Of a stretch of DNA of 64,000 nucleotides, positions 44,487-56,568 are shown piece by piece. The notes beneath the pieces are model-generated. The model did no database searches. It was not told the DNA's origin and was given only the letters and a program-made list of their open reading frames with translations. The DNA lies in the NCBI RefSeq assembly GCF_001540865.1, contig NC_033631.1, positions 10,931,884-10,995,883 of the forward strand, given 5' to 3'. Made by a program: the position numbers and the translations under genes. Origin of the DNA: Ananas comosus (Eukaryota; Streptophyta; Magnoliopsida; Poales; Bromeliaceae). The first letter of the stretch is position 1, and every line of letters starts with the position of its first letter.

Positions 44487-44837
44487 AGAGAGAAGTTCTT
44501 TATTCATTTTTTTTGAATTCTTTTTTAAGTTTGCGGCATTAACATTCGTATAGAAAGCCTCTAAATTAGATAAGATTTTTAAATTTGAATATTAATTACC
44601 CAACTGTTTCGATAAAATTTCATTAAGAAGCTCTTCAATGAAGCTGCACTAAGCTGTTCAAGCAAAATTTCTAATTTGAGCCCAAAGCCCAATTACGACT
44701 GTGGATCAATTTAATTGTAATTTTGCCCAAGCTAATCCAAGTCATAAGAATGTACTTAGCGTGGGCCAAGCTAAGCTATACTCTCGAATGTTACGACAAA
44801 AACAAATGACGCGTGTTTACTCCTGATGGCAATCTGA

Positions 44838-45136
44838 TGGGTTGTTTGGACGGACAGAAATTCGACTATATTCCAGGCCACATCCCCCAATGCCGCCAGA
44901 TAAATTAAACGTGTCAAACTTTTGACCTCTGACTGGACTCTAATTCATTGAGCTTGCACCCCTCCCCTCTTCAGCTCTTCCTCTCTTCTTCTTTTCTACT
45001 TTTATTTTATTACTTTATTTTGTTCTGCTCTCTTTTTTGGGTCTCGGAGGCCTCAACTGCCTCCAACTTGTACGCTTAATTCATCTTACTTTATGAATGA
45101 AACAGGTAGCTTGCTACCTAATTCTCAAAAAAAATA
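44838..45136 (+). mobile_element. LINE tail of the same family as 28000-29391
   Basis: GGTTGTTTGGACGGACAGAA, GTCTCGGAGGCCTCAACTGC, GAAACAGGTAGCTTGCTACC, then CTCAAAAAAA. It parallels the last 290 bases of the larger LINE. Confidence 0.7.
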
Positions 45137-45284
45137 CGTATATACAAGTTTTGGCTTGAGATATTGATAGCATATGTATTCTTTTTTTTCTTTTTATTAT
45201 TATTATTTTTTTGATTGAACAGGCGTATACCTTATTTGAGAAAATATAACATACAAGTCCAGAGACCAACTGGAAGACTCAAAT

Positions 45285-47157
45285 TCAAGAAAAATACCTA
45301 AAATCCCCCTCATTTAACACCATTTCCATAACAATATCATTCCAAGCTTCGACCGGCCCCGGCAAGCACCAGTGTAAGCAATCATTTTGAGTCCTCTTAC
45401 TCAAATCCGGATGAAAGCGCCGATACGGCCCCGGGTGCCCGTCAGGCCTTAAAAGAGAAAGATGGTAAATGTCCAAAAGCCGAATCCGCGTCCTGTTTCG
45501 TGTCCCGACCACCACCGCCTTCTCAAACTCCTCGATTTCGACCTGTCGCATTAACCGGTCCGCATCATGTTCACTAAACTCACCTTCTTTGTAAGGTTTA
45601 GTCCGATTGCAAACCCCTCCGCTGTACCACCTCCCGAACTTGAAGTGGTCCGGAGTCCAAGTCCTAAAGAGAACAATTGGCTTGTGATCCGAGCTAAGGA
45701 TGAAGCGAAACGCCAATTGTAGGGCTTTTCGGTACGAGAAGTCGCTACGGAGTTCAGGTAAGTTCATTCCGGGACAGTAATTGCAACCGATAGCTGTACC
45801 GTTCTCGTAGAATATAGTTGTTTTGAGGAACCAATGGCCACCGGAAATTACTATGTAGTCGTAGTCATCGTATCGGCTCGTCCACCGACTCTCAAGGACG
45901 TCGAGATGGACTGTGATGTTATCGACTTTGTCGCTAGCTTTGAGTAGAAAAGGAGCCCAAATTGCTGCTAGGGTGAAGTTGTGTGAAGGGAAGTGCCATA
46001 TGCTAGATTTATATGTTTCGTCGCGAACAACTTCTTCGACCTGAGGGCCAAAATATAATTTCACATAATTAGGATACTAGCCTTAACCAAAAAGTTCAAA
46101 TCGAAATGGTAGGCACCTTAGAGAGAAGGCAAAGCAATGAGGCTAATTGGTTGCGAAGGATTGAATCACCGATGAATACCCACGATTTATTTCGCATCGA
46201 ATTTAAGAACTTGTTTGCATTAAATAGAGGTAATTCGCAACCATATGGCTTCCATCTCCAGTAAAGATACTCTGTGTCGGGTCGCCCGTTTGTCGTACAA
46301 TCGCGAGGGGCGTCGATGAATTCACAACTTGCATTTGTATAAGCCGGTCCTGCAGGATTTGCAATCCACTTGCCCGTGAAGAGATCACATTGTTCTGCAC
46401 CATATTTCATACAAGGTTTGTCAGATTTTTTTTTTTTTTTTTTTTTAAAGCATGTTTAAGAGAAGTATATGTAATATCCAAATATTGCAGAGAGTAATTT
46501 GCAAAAAACACAATATGATAATACTATAATGAGTGGTGTGAGTGTAGTGCGAGCTATCTCTTAAACCCGTAGGAGCCATCCACCTCTTGAACCCATAGGA
46601 GCCACATATAGAACCTCACATGGTCTGATAATTCTAATTCTGATTTGTCTGTTTGGATTTGGACCTGATGAGAATCCGATGTGGGATACTGATTCCAATC
46701 AATTTATATAAAGTCTCGCACGCTAGTAATAAAAAACTGGAATTAAATATTTTGGGCCGGTGGTTTGAGCCCAACAAATTATTGTTCCTAGCGGATCGAA
46801 TCGTTACGGGTTAAACCAGACCAAATGTTCCAACACTTACCCGGGCCAATATTTGGTCCAGTTTTGACAACTATAGCCGAATTCAAGTACTAGAGATACA
46901 TTGAGTTCGAGTCCAATGCAGCTAGAAGAATTTTATGAGGGGGTTTGAAAGAAAGATCAAAAGAAAAATAAAGTAAAATGTGATCATAAACTATATATGG
47001 CACCTCTCTGAAGTTTCCCAGCTATGGCATTCACCAACTCTGCGTCCTCTGCTGCGAAGGCATCGACGAACAAGTGGAGGCGAAGGGCGAAGGCGACGAA
47101 GATGACAGAGACCAAAACCATGGCGACGTCGTGGCCGAGCTCCGCCTTAGTCGTCAT
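45285..47157 (-). CDS. Trichome birefringence-like protein, TBL array copy 5
   Basis: Exons: 47004-47157, 46117-46394, 45285-46040 (1188 nt, 395 residues). Exon 1: MTTKAELGHDVAMVLVSVIF, hydrophobic anchor. Exon 2: QCDLFTGKW, CTTNGRPD, YWRWKPYGC, FIGDSILRNQ. Exon 3: GGHWF, RPDGHPG and DCLHWCLPG. Both catalytic blocks present. The exon 2 donor is AAG|GTGCCT, weaker than the GTACAT/GTACCT-type donors of the other copies, so splicing efficiency may be lower. Shortest introns of the array. Its C-terminal half is the closest match to copy 1. It is the upstream-most copy and sits at the array edge. Confidence 0.85.
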
Positions 47158-47209
47158 GAATACACAAAAAGAATATGCGAAGAAGAAGAAGACGAACTAA
47201 AGGAAAGTA

Positions 47210-47345
47210 AAAAAGGTGTACGAAGAGATCATTTACATGCAAAGTTGATGGAAGGTCATGATTTGTGTGCTTCTCAGGGCATGCAATTATTTTCCTGCAT
47301 TATAATCTCAAAAAGTAAATTATTTTCGGGCATTCATCTGCATGA
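47210..47345 (-). promoter_or_regulatory. Conserved upstream block of TBL copy 5
   Basis: GAGATCATTTACATGCAAAG, GATGGAAGGTCATGATTTG, TCTCAGGGCATGCAATTATT, AAATTATTTTCGGGCA. Same block as upstream of copies 1, 3 and 4, with CATGCA motifs. Confidence 0.45.
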
Positions 47346-47768
47346 TGGCATGCATTAATGATTATTGTTTCATCAACCCAAAAATCCAAAAGGAATCCCA
47401 ATATGGTAAATCGTAATTAAAGAACTTATCTGAATTATAGATTATTTTGAAAATATTATGTGATATATCAAACTTTTAGTTTTATTATTCAATTTTTCAA
47501 TTTATTTAATTTGAGTCAATCAATAATATTTTGACTTCAAAATTTAAACTAATAACTTATTTTAATAAATTTATCGTTGTGACAACTGTATGGAATGTAC
47601 TAACTAAATATATAAAAATCAACGATACATTCAATTTTAAAGTCAAAATATCGTTGATGGACTCAAATTAAACAAATTGCAAGGCTTGGTGGTAAATTTA
47701 AAATTTTGAAAAGTTGGATAATTGAGTCAAAATAGTCTATAGTTTAAATAAGTTTTTTATATTTTTAC

Positions 47769-48126
47769 CGTTTTTTTGAGAGAAAGGTAGCATGCAACCT
47801 GCTTCGTTTATTTTATTTAAAAATAAACTTAGCTGGATATGTGAATCAACTAGTATTCGAACTTGGGTCTCATGTACCAACCACCAAACCCTTTTGCCAC
47901 TTGCGTTAGGGACGGTCTGTTATTACCTTTTAAAAATTAGTTATTAATTATTTGGTAACAAGTTTTTGTTTATTTTTTTTTTAGGCAAGAAAAAAGTTAA
48001 TATGCTATTCACTTTGTTTATTAAAAAAAAATTTAACTAAAAATATATAAGTAATTAAACTTCGAACTTAAGATCTCATATATCAATCATTAAATTTTTT
48101 ATCATTTGGGCCAGGAACGATCAATG
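47769..48126 (-). mobile_element. Two SINE copies, minus orientation, one recent and one old
   Basis: 47769-47921: GAGAGAAAGGTAGCATGCAA, AAACTTAGCTGGATATGTGA, TTCGAACTTGGGTCTCATGT, CACTTGCGTTAGGGACGG. 47976-48126: the same layout but heavily diverged (AAAAGTTAATATGCTATTCA, CTTCGAACTTAAGATCTCAT). Both lie upstream of TBL copy 5. Confidence 0.65.
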
Positions 48127-48380
48127 TTTTGTTGAATATTTTTAAAAATAACTAGAATGGTGGTCGCTGGATATATAGACAGAGACAATTGTGTAAGTGC
48201 ATAATTAAAATTATTATAATTATAGAGAAAGTACTTTGAACTCATGATAAAGTGCAAGAAATTTTGTAATTTAGCCGAGAAATAATTGCAAAATAATAGA
48301 ATTGTGCAGGTTCATGCATGAATGAGCCCACACTAGCTCCTCCTGATTGCTTTAGAGCTTTTGCTATTAACAGATATGGT

Positions 48381-49677
48381 TTTCAATACCAACAGAAAAT
48401 TTTATTAAATTTGATCGCTATTCCCTGATCGAATTTGACTCAATTCAATACATCTGTTTTGTCTTACACCGAGTGCAAATCTCTTTTAGTACAGTTCGTG
48501 AGCCCGCAACCCAACAGGAGAGGCAAGAAGAGTCTCATTTTGCTGCGCAAATATCAGGTATTGAACCTTAAACATCAAGCTCTATATGTCTTAATAATCA
48601 GCAAAAATTAGGGCAAAGATGATTACAAATATGGAAAATTAACTATCAAAAATGTAGTCACAAATTAACATGATTTACTAGATAAAATAGCACAAATTGC
48701 TCTCTCCAATTTATATAGCGATTAAAGAGGTTGCTTTTTCACTTTTGAGTCACATAGTGCGAGATTTTGATTCTAATTTAATGTGTAAGATTAAGATTTA
48801 AGCCACAGAAAAAGACAATCCAACAAACTAATTGGGTTGGTTGTCCACATGCGCTTTGTTGGATTGTAAATATGTCACAATTTTTTGGTTCAAGCACATG
48901 GAAACTGCTTCGCTTAAGTACCTAATCTAATTAATGTTTAATTTTATTTAGACACTCATGTTTATGTATAACTTTAGATCCAAAAATAAATTAAGTATTA
49001 ATTAATTATTGCAATGAACATATATAAATAACGGATGACCTGTAGCTATCGAGTATAATTAATCCAAATGCTTCTGAGGAAAATGAAACCAAGGACTTCA
49101 TATTGTATCATTTTATTTTTTAACATATCATTTTGATTTCTAATTTCTAATTTTAATTGTTGTATAAAGGTTTCCACGCCCAATAAATAGATCAATCAAT
49201 TTAGAAACGTACGGCTCCGGAGTTAATCGGTTCAATCAAAATTTAACTTAGGACCAACATTGCACAACAATCTGTCCAGCTCCAGCTAATAAATTAAATA
49301 TAATCCATATTATTTTCTTTTTCTTTCAAAATTCGTGTTATTATTTACTAATTTTTAACTTTTTCTTCAAGAAAGATAAATGATTTATATAGTTAAACAA
49401 AGACTAGAAAAATGAGATAAAAAATAAAAGTATCAATGATATGTAGCTACCTACAATGTAACTTCCATGTTTTTACATTTGCAGGTTAGGATACATATAT
49501 GCATATACATAACATGCTTTCCAATTATACAAGTATAGGATACTACCTATTCACAACAACTATTCTACTTATTAAATGCGCCATCTCTGTCACTATCCCC
49601 AACCAAACCACACTCACACTCTTATACATAATGGCAAAGCAACATGGCCATTTTTCTTGTACGTATGTGTCTCTTAG
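48381..49677. other. Intergenic region between the TBL array and the small plus-strand gene
   Basis: Past the last array-unit block no array sequence is seen. AT-rich. Its right end should hold the promoter of the 126-codon gene. Nothing else recognised. Confidence 0.45.
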
Positions 49678-50058
49678 ATGGAGCCAAAAGTTGGGGAGGA
49701 GGAAGAAGAGGAAGGAAAGAAAGAGGGAAGGTTGTGTGTGTGGGATTGCGGGAGCCCGCTCTATGACGCCTTCGAGCTCGTCTCCGTGTCTCACCTCATC
49801 GACCGACATGTCATGGCGCTGCCCTTTGTGAAGGAGCGCAACGCGTCGTCCGTGAGGTTCGAGTACGCCGTGTTCGACGGGCGCGACGTCGAAGCAGCGA
49901 GAGGAGGGAGGAGGAGGATGAAGAAGATGTTGGTGGTCATGGGGAGGAGGGGACAGAAGGAGGTGGCCAAGTTGAGGAGAAAGGTTAGGGTGAGATTGCA
50001 TGGTGCGTTCAAAGCCATATATGCATGCTTGTTCGAGAGGACTATGAAGTGTGTGTAA
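49678..50058 (+). CDS. Small single-exon plant protein of unknown function, 126 residues
   Basis: Acidic Glu-rich start (MEPKVGEEEEEEGKKEG), then a conserved-looking core VWDCGSPLYDAFELVSVSHL, IDRHVMALPF, followed by a basic Arg/Lys-rich C-terminus (GGRRRMKKMLVVMGRRG, KLRRKVRVRLHG) ending FERTMKCV. No signal peptide or membrane segment. The core resembles small uncharacterised proteins I recall from other plants. The GC-rich frame against an AT-rich background and the sensible composition support a real gene. Start chosen at 49678, the first ATG of the acidic leader. Longer frames around it on either strand are shadows. Function unknown. Confidence 0.7.
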   Translation: MEPKVGEEEEEEGKKEGRLCVWDCGSPLYDAFELVSVSHLIDRHVMALPFVKERNASSVRFEYAVFDGRDVEAARGGRRRMKKMLVVMGRRGQKEVAKLRRKVRVRLHGAFKAIYACLFERTMKCV

Positions 50059-52328
50059 TCTTTTGTAATTGCCTTTTTTTTTTAATTACTCGATCCATCC
50101 CTTGTTTCCTTTTATTTTGTTGCTTAACTTGCTTTTGATCGCAATGTTTTTGGACATATATGGTAAGTTGCACCAATATTTAATGTGAGACTATTCACAT
50201 ATACTGTGAAAATTTGAACATCTAAAGATGCCCTTCATAACTCAATTTTCTAGTTTGCAGGCCCATCAAGTGGGATCTGCATGTAATATTTATTTCTTGA
50301 AAATGTATAGAAACTTATCTCTGAACCATTTTGAATCAAATATTCAACCTTTCAAAATTTTAATTTTACTATCAAACTTTTCAATTTGTTTGATTTGAGT
50401 CAGTCAACGACACTTTGACTTAAAATTTTAAACTAATTATTTATTTTAATAGATTTATAGTTATGAGAAATACGTAAAATATACTAACTAAATTTATAGA
50501 GATAAATGATACATTCAAATTTTGTAATCAAAATAACATTGACTAACTCAAATCAAACAATCTGAAAAATTAATATTAAAATTAAAATTTTAAAAGATTG
50601 AATAGCTTATTTAAAATAGTCCATAGTTCACGTAAGCTATGTACATTTTTACCTATATTTTCATAGGTAGGCTCTCAAGTTTCCTTTTTCATGATCTGGA
50701 AAAGGAAAATGTTTAATTGGGTTCATAATCAGATGTTATTATTTCTACATGAAATAAAAAATTTCCATCAATAATTTGCTGTTACAATGGGCCCAGAGCT
50801 AAATTGCACTAGATAATTTGTTCCACCAGAAAGGAAAATCTAATTAAAATTTTCTCTACATTTCATTTAATTTTGAGTGAAGACTCTTGATTACATTTTG
50901 TTGACCAAATACAAGTTAGATTACAAGGACAAGTGAACTCAACGGTCAATGCTTGGGTATGACTTAGTTGACCTTCTCCCGAACATTCCGTCAATTGCAT
51001 AAGCCGAATATGAGCTAGCTCGTCAAAGTATTGAGCCGAAAAATTCAGCTTGTGTTCGGCTCGTTTATTAACGAGCCGAACATGATCTGGCTTACGAGCT
51101 GACCAACGAATAATAAATTAAAAATAATTAGATTAAATATATATAAAAAATAAATTTATCAAATCTTATCCATTAAATTTTGATCTAATAATTAAAACTT
51201 TACATATAAATGAAATCTTTTATAATTAAGCCTCGCATTTATATTTTTATTTACTAAAAATAAATAATAAAAATATATATTATATATAATTATTTATTTA
51301 TATATAAAAATATAAATTAAATAAATTATATAATATTAAAATATATGTATTCGAGTTGTTATCGAGCCGAACACGAGCGAGCTGACCCCAGCTCCGTGTT
51401 CGGCTCGTTTACTAAACGAGTGAGCCGATTCAAGCTCATTTCGAGCGAACATGAGCTGGCTTGCGACAGTTGAGGCTGAATTGCCACCCCTACTTTTGGA
51501 TAACTATTCCAAAAGTATATACCGATAGAAAGTATGCATTTTATCATACTTAAGGACTTAACTATTATGCTCATGGACTTCAATCTGACTCAATTCATCT
51601 GGATATTGAATATATTATTAGATATCTTCCCGTTGAGTCAATTATAAACCGCAACCTCATTCAACTTATTTGACTCAATTCAATTAAATTTATTAATTTT
51701 CTGTACCTATTGTCCAATTTAATTTATTAGTATTCTAGATCAATTATGGGATGGAAAGTTGGGTCTATTTCAGCCAACATTTCCCCCCCCCCTCCCCTTC
51801 CTCCATCACTGCTAACTGACTATTCTAACCGTAAATGCCGATAGGAGATAGGCATTCATCACACCTAAGGACTTAGCCACAGTAATCACAAATTTCGAGC
51901 TGACTCAATCTATCTAAACATTGGATCTATAATTGAGTCTCTTATTATTAAATCTACTATGCACTGCAGCCTCACTCAACTTATTAGTCTTCTAAATTTA
52001 TTGTCACAAGACAAAAACTTATACCTATCTCAACCAACATATTTTCCGCCAAAATTTAAGCTACTAAATAATAATATTTTTATATTTTTATATTCAATAC
52101 TTCTCTAAAAGCTGTTTCAATCGGAATGCGAAAAAATATACAGAAAAGTAAATTAAACCTAAATTGTTTTCAGAGGAAGCAAAACTTACATGCACATACA
52201 ACTTGATCAAAGCAAAGAAAACACAGAGAGATACCCTAATCACAGCAGCATTAAGGACTCAAAAGCAGCAGCAACAAAAAAAAAAAAAAGAGAGGTCAAA
52301 AACAAAGAAAAAAAAGAGAGCAAATAGC
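50059..52328. other. Intergenic region 3' of the small gene and 3' of GH3
   Basis: AT-rich. 50960-51490 holds a probable non-autonomous element made of inverted 'GAGCCGAACA / TGTTCGGCTCG' motifs, ending near GAATTGCCACCCCTAC. The rest shows no gene; the GH3 3' UTR would lie just below 52329. Confidence 0.5.
50990..51492. mobile_element. Probable hAT-type non-autonomous element with CGAGCCGAAC repeats
   Basis: GC-richer ends with TTCGGCTCGTTTA and its inverse repeated on both sides of an AT-rich core (51100-51350). The right end ..GAATTGCCACCCCTA is typical of such elements (inverse TAGGGGTGGCAA). A diverged relative lies at 58080-58320. Left boundary uncertain. Confidence 0.5.
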
Positions 52329-55300
52329 CTAGCTTCCATATGCAGTACTTAAGTAGTTCTTGATAACATTCCTAGACAATATCTGCAATACCATGCTGTT
52401 CGACGGGCCGACACACCGTGGCGTCTTGAACTGGCTCACTGCCGCGCCGAGGCCCAAGTAATGGTCTAGAATATTCTGAAAAGTCCCTTTCCGAAGGACG
52501 CGGAGCTCGAGCGGGCCGATCGCCTTGACCTTCCTGGACGCGACGTAGCCTGCGTCCAGGAAGGCCAAGTCTAAGCTGTTGCAACAGCTTTGTAAGACCT
52601 CCTCGCTCGCGTCGGAGCTCAGCTCCCAGAAAATCACGTAGTGGCCCGGGTCCGACGAGCGGTCCACCAGGCTCGTGAAGTCCACAACCTCAACCTTCTC
52701 TGCGGCCAAGTGCTTCAAAGCGGCCTCCACTGCCAGCTGGAGGTCTTTCTCGGTGTTCTTGTCGATGTTGATGGTTAGCAGGAGGCTTCTCCGGCACAAG
52801 AACTGCAGCTCCGGAGTGGAGTTGTGGAATCCCGCGATCTTAACCACGTCTCCCAATCTGTATCTGTACAAACCTATTTCGTATCGAGGCAACACAAAAA
52901 TAATACGACAAATTAAAAGTCTACTCTTTAAGGAGAGATTTTTATGTCCTACAACTTGGTATATGAGTTGGTCCGGCAAGAGTGAGACGTCACCATATAT
53001 TTCCTTCAAATATGACGCGAAAACGGAATCAGCGCATCCATTTATTTTTCCCCTTCATTTGTGAAACCTCATTAAGTCAAAATGGCGGAATAATTTTACC
53101 AGTTAGTATTATTACCAAGAAGAAATCCAGTATAGTTGAATAAGATTGTGTGAAGAACCGGTCAACAAAGCAAGAATGTAGTCTCTTCTTTTCTTTTTTG
53201 AGTCCTGATTTGTAAGCTTTTCTGATTGTTCTTAATTTAACTCAACTTGGTTTATGCTCACCCATCATCCATAAATGAATTCGACCTCCTAGACGTGACT
53301 ATATAGTATGCTGGAAGAATAATTAAAGTCACAACACTCGACTTAATTTAGAGGTCCAGGACACAACTAGATGTAGATAATTTATCCTAACGAGTACAGT
53401 GGAGAGATAGCTCGAAGCTTAAAAATGAGAAAAAGGAAGTCGATAACAAATGTATGGTACAATTTTGACTTCAAATTAATTAGTTCACAAGGCGACGGCA
53501 AAAGTTTTGACCCAGATAAGATCTTTGCAACCTGTTTTTTCAATTTGGAAGCTTAGTTGGAGTGAAATTACCAGGTAATTTGAGCTTTACACCTCACGGC
53601 ATAACTACTCATTCACAATTTACTCCTAAATCCGCACATCAGAAAAGGAAAAAACAAAAGAGAAAAAGAAACGACTTTAAACGCTAATAAATGTTCAGCA
53701 TCTGCATTCAACCAAACATTAGGCCGGGCCTGTTATGCTGTAGACCAGCAGTGTATTCAATTATGCCCCCTAACTCCCCCTCTGTCCAACCTGTCAATGC
53801 CTACCCAATAATAATCCCTATGTACTTAAATGAGGAACCTCAACAAGTTGGTTCATTCACATGTTATCATGAACATAAATAACATGACAGAGACAAAGAG
53901 TACATAGGTACAAACAAGTTCACTACGTGGCAAAACGATGACCTCTTATGAATCGCTAGTTATCTTTATAGCCTGTCAACATGAATAAGCAAACAAATTA
54001 GCGTATTTTCTAAATTTTGTTATTCAATAAACATTATATGTTTAGTACAAATTATTTCAGCCCGTTGAGCTACACTTATATTGTACTGCCGAATTTTACA
54101 AGCCATCCTACAAACTACCATTTAATTCTAATAATAATAATAATATCATCCAAACCATAATTTTGGAATATTCTTTGTAAACTTTTCTAAGCATTCTAAG
54201 GAGACAACGTGAGCTGCAAGAACTAAGCGAAAGCGAGCAGAGAAATAAAAAGAGAAATAAAGAATGAAGTACCTGCAAAATTCGTTAAGACGACTTCATA
54301 CTCTTTGCCGACCTCGACCTCCGTCAATCCAACAGGCTCCGATTCCACGTAATGAACGGAAGCACAATTATCCGCCTCCTCACCTTCAGGTTTCTCCAAA
54401 GGGATAAATTCAAAGTACCCAATATTTGGCAGTACAGCAAAAGTCACCTTTTCCGGGGCCAACTTAGGGTCTATGTTCGCGCCGATCCATCCTTCCGAGG
54501 ATCCATAATCTGCACTCATTAATGGTAAATTCCCAGCATAATGCCTCAGTTTCTTCAAATACGGCTCCATTGATCCGGTCATAATTCCATACACATATTT
54601 CGCATTGGGCCACAGTTCGGGTATCACACCATACCAATTGCTTAAGCCTGCACATTTGTTGTATATGGCGTCGGCTAAAGCTGGGTTGGGACTTAGAATT
54701 TTAGAAACGGCCGCTCGGATCGAGGGGGAAGTGATTCTACTGGAGAGGACCCCTTCTCTTATATCAGTACATAGTTCCTCCCATACTAGCTCGAAAGTAC
54801 GGAACGCATGAACAATGCTATGAGCAAATGTAGAGAATATAAACTGCACTTCATTTGAGAGGATTAGGCCACAGAGCAAGTGACAGTAAAGGGACTGGTG
54901 GAAGTCGGGACCAAATATGACTTCGTCGGGGCTACAACACTGAGATTGGATATCCTTCATCGCGTTCTTGAATTGGTCATTCCGGAATAAGTTTGTCGTG
55001 GCGGTCGTGGCGACGATGCCTCCTTTCGTCATAACCTGCTTGCTGCCGTAAATGAATTGCAGGGCTTTTCCATTGCCAATCGGGTACTCCCTACAAATAA
55101 CACTCAAACAAATTGAGGTGGAATTCAAAATATATATTCTATTGAGCTATGAAGTGACTAAGATCGTCCTCGCATTTGGATCTATGAATATGAGATTCAT
55201 TACATACGAAGGAAAGTAAATTAAAGAGACCAGTGGCAATTAACAAATGTATTAACCGGCGAATCCATTTTCACACAATTCAACGAGAAGCAGCGCTTTT

Positions 55301-56568
55301 AAACACCAAAAAGACCGTAATTTTAGGAGAAATTAAAAACCAACTACTGTTCAGGTATACAATAAGCAATGGTACAGCATTTAGAGAGAATCAATTTGGG
55401 TCTTTTTTCTTTTTCTTTTTTTGGTGAAAAAGCGAGCAAATCCTAAGTACTTTGGGGTTTTCAATCCCTACCTGTTCCTGAACGCATAAGAGGTACGATA
55501 AATCTGTATCGTCGAATCGAGCAACTCTTCATTGAACGGAATAAATTTGGGCTTTCCCTGTGTAGTCCCGGAACTGCGACAAAAACAATAAAAGCCATCC
55601 CGAAATTATCCACAAAATCAATCCGCGTATAAATGATGTGAAAAAATCTTTAACACCTCCATTCACATGCAAAATAGAAATCAGATAAGCATTGACAAAA
55701 GTAGAAGAACTGAGCAAACTTCTGATACCATATTATCCGTGTTACCAAAATATCGACACGACAAAAAATGACACGCAAATTGTTGACTCAGATACCATAT
55801 TTACCCAAATTAACCAAGATATTGATATGATAGAAAATGACCAAAAAACGAAAAAACTGTCCTAACACTTACTAGTACTACCTCAACCAAAAATTCCAAA
55901 CTCTTGACACCCAAGAATTAAAGTGCCGTGGCACAGAATCGTGCCGAAAACTTGCTGGCACGATGCGACTTGGCCGTGCTGATACGTGTCGGTAAAAAAT
56001 TATGTGTGTGCCGACACGTAATGGCATGAAATATTTATTTTCTATCACAACAAATATATCAATTATTTATTATATATTTTTATCAAATCTTTTACATTTT
56101 GTTGAAAAAATTACCTACTGATTTCAAAAATAGAGAATTTTGAGTTTTGCCATCGGTACATAATTCTGCACGGTGAATACGGTCAGTGTCGATAGGCATT
56201 TTAATAACAGCACATTACCCATAATATCTAAATTATAGGTATCATATGAAATGGCTCAGAAATAGTGGTAACACTGACAAGTAATACCTGAGCGAGATCG
56301 CGGTGATGGGTTTCCCGGTGAGGATGGGGGAGTTGTCGCCGTCGACGATCCGCTGGATGAACGGCTCGAGATCGGAGTGGGTGACGAGGGGCACGTACGA
56401 GCGGAAGCTCGCGGCGTCGGTGCGGCCGCCGAGGCCGAAGCGCCGGAGATACTCGGCGCCGCCGTTCTCCTCGAGGATCCGCCGCAGCGTCTCCGCTTGG
56501 ACGCGCCCCGCGTCGCGCGTGAGCGCCTCGAACTCAGCTATCACCCTCTCCTCGCACGAGATCGTCAT
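52329..56568 (-). CDS. JAR1: GH3 acyl-acid amido synthetase, JAR1 (jasmonoyl-amino acid synthetase) type
   Basis: GH3 family (adenylating, ANL superfamily); the JAR1 group joins jasmonic acid to isoleucine to make the active hormone JA-Ile. Exons: 56288-56568, 55472-55573, 54273-55090, 52329-52873; GT-AG borders and phases consistent, 1746 nt and 581 residues, normal for GH3. Motifs in order: N-terminal [20 protein letters not shown]-binding [14 protein letters not shown] across the exon 1/2 join; [59 protein letters not shown] across the exon 3/4 join; [14 protein letters not shown]-terminal [11 protein letters not shown] and STAYGS. Start at 56568, eight bases after an inferred acceptor of a 5'-UTR intron. 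All key motifs intact. JAR1-type by motif resemblance from memory; other group I GH3s are the alternative. Confidence 0.9.
53080..54272. other. GH3 intron 3
   Basis: Intron 3 runs 52874-54272. Unremarkable AT-rich sequence with a short ATA repeat near 54129-54146. No element recognised. Confidence 0.6.
55574..56287. other. GH3 intron 1 with a small repeat
   Basis: It contains a stretch of partly inverted 'GTGCCG..ACGTAATGGCA' motifs (55920-56200) that looks like a decayed element. No exon. Confidence 0.45.

Larger units (their letters stand above)
13530..48380 (-). repeat. Tandem segmental array of five TBL gene units
   Basis: Five units in the same orientation, each with a three-exon TBL gene. 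Shared non-coding blocks prove duplication of whole segments, not only the genes. Downstream blocks (GGGC..TCTCTGCTTCTG near 13545, 27910 and 37835; 'TTTAGC(A/G)AATCAAA' near 14090, 29440 and 37960) recur. Upstream blocks recur near 21815, 26620, 36210, 40690 and 48260 (GAGAAATAATTGCAAA, TTGCTTAATTA). Intron-1 blocks ('GGGCCAATATT', 'TTTTGACAACTAT') recur in several copies. Unit spacing is about 6-9 kb and differs because of later insertions. Confidence 0.8.
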
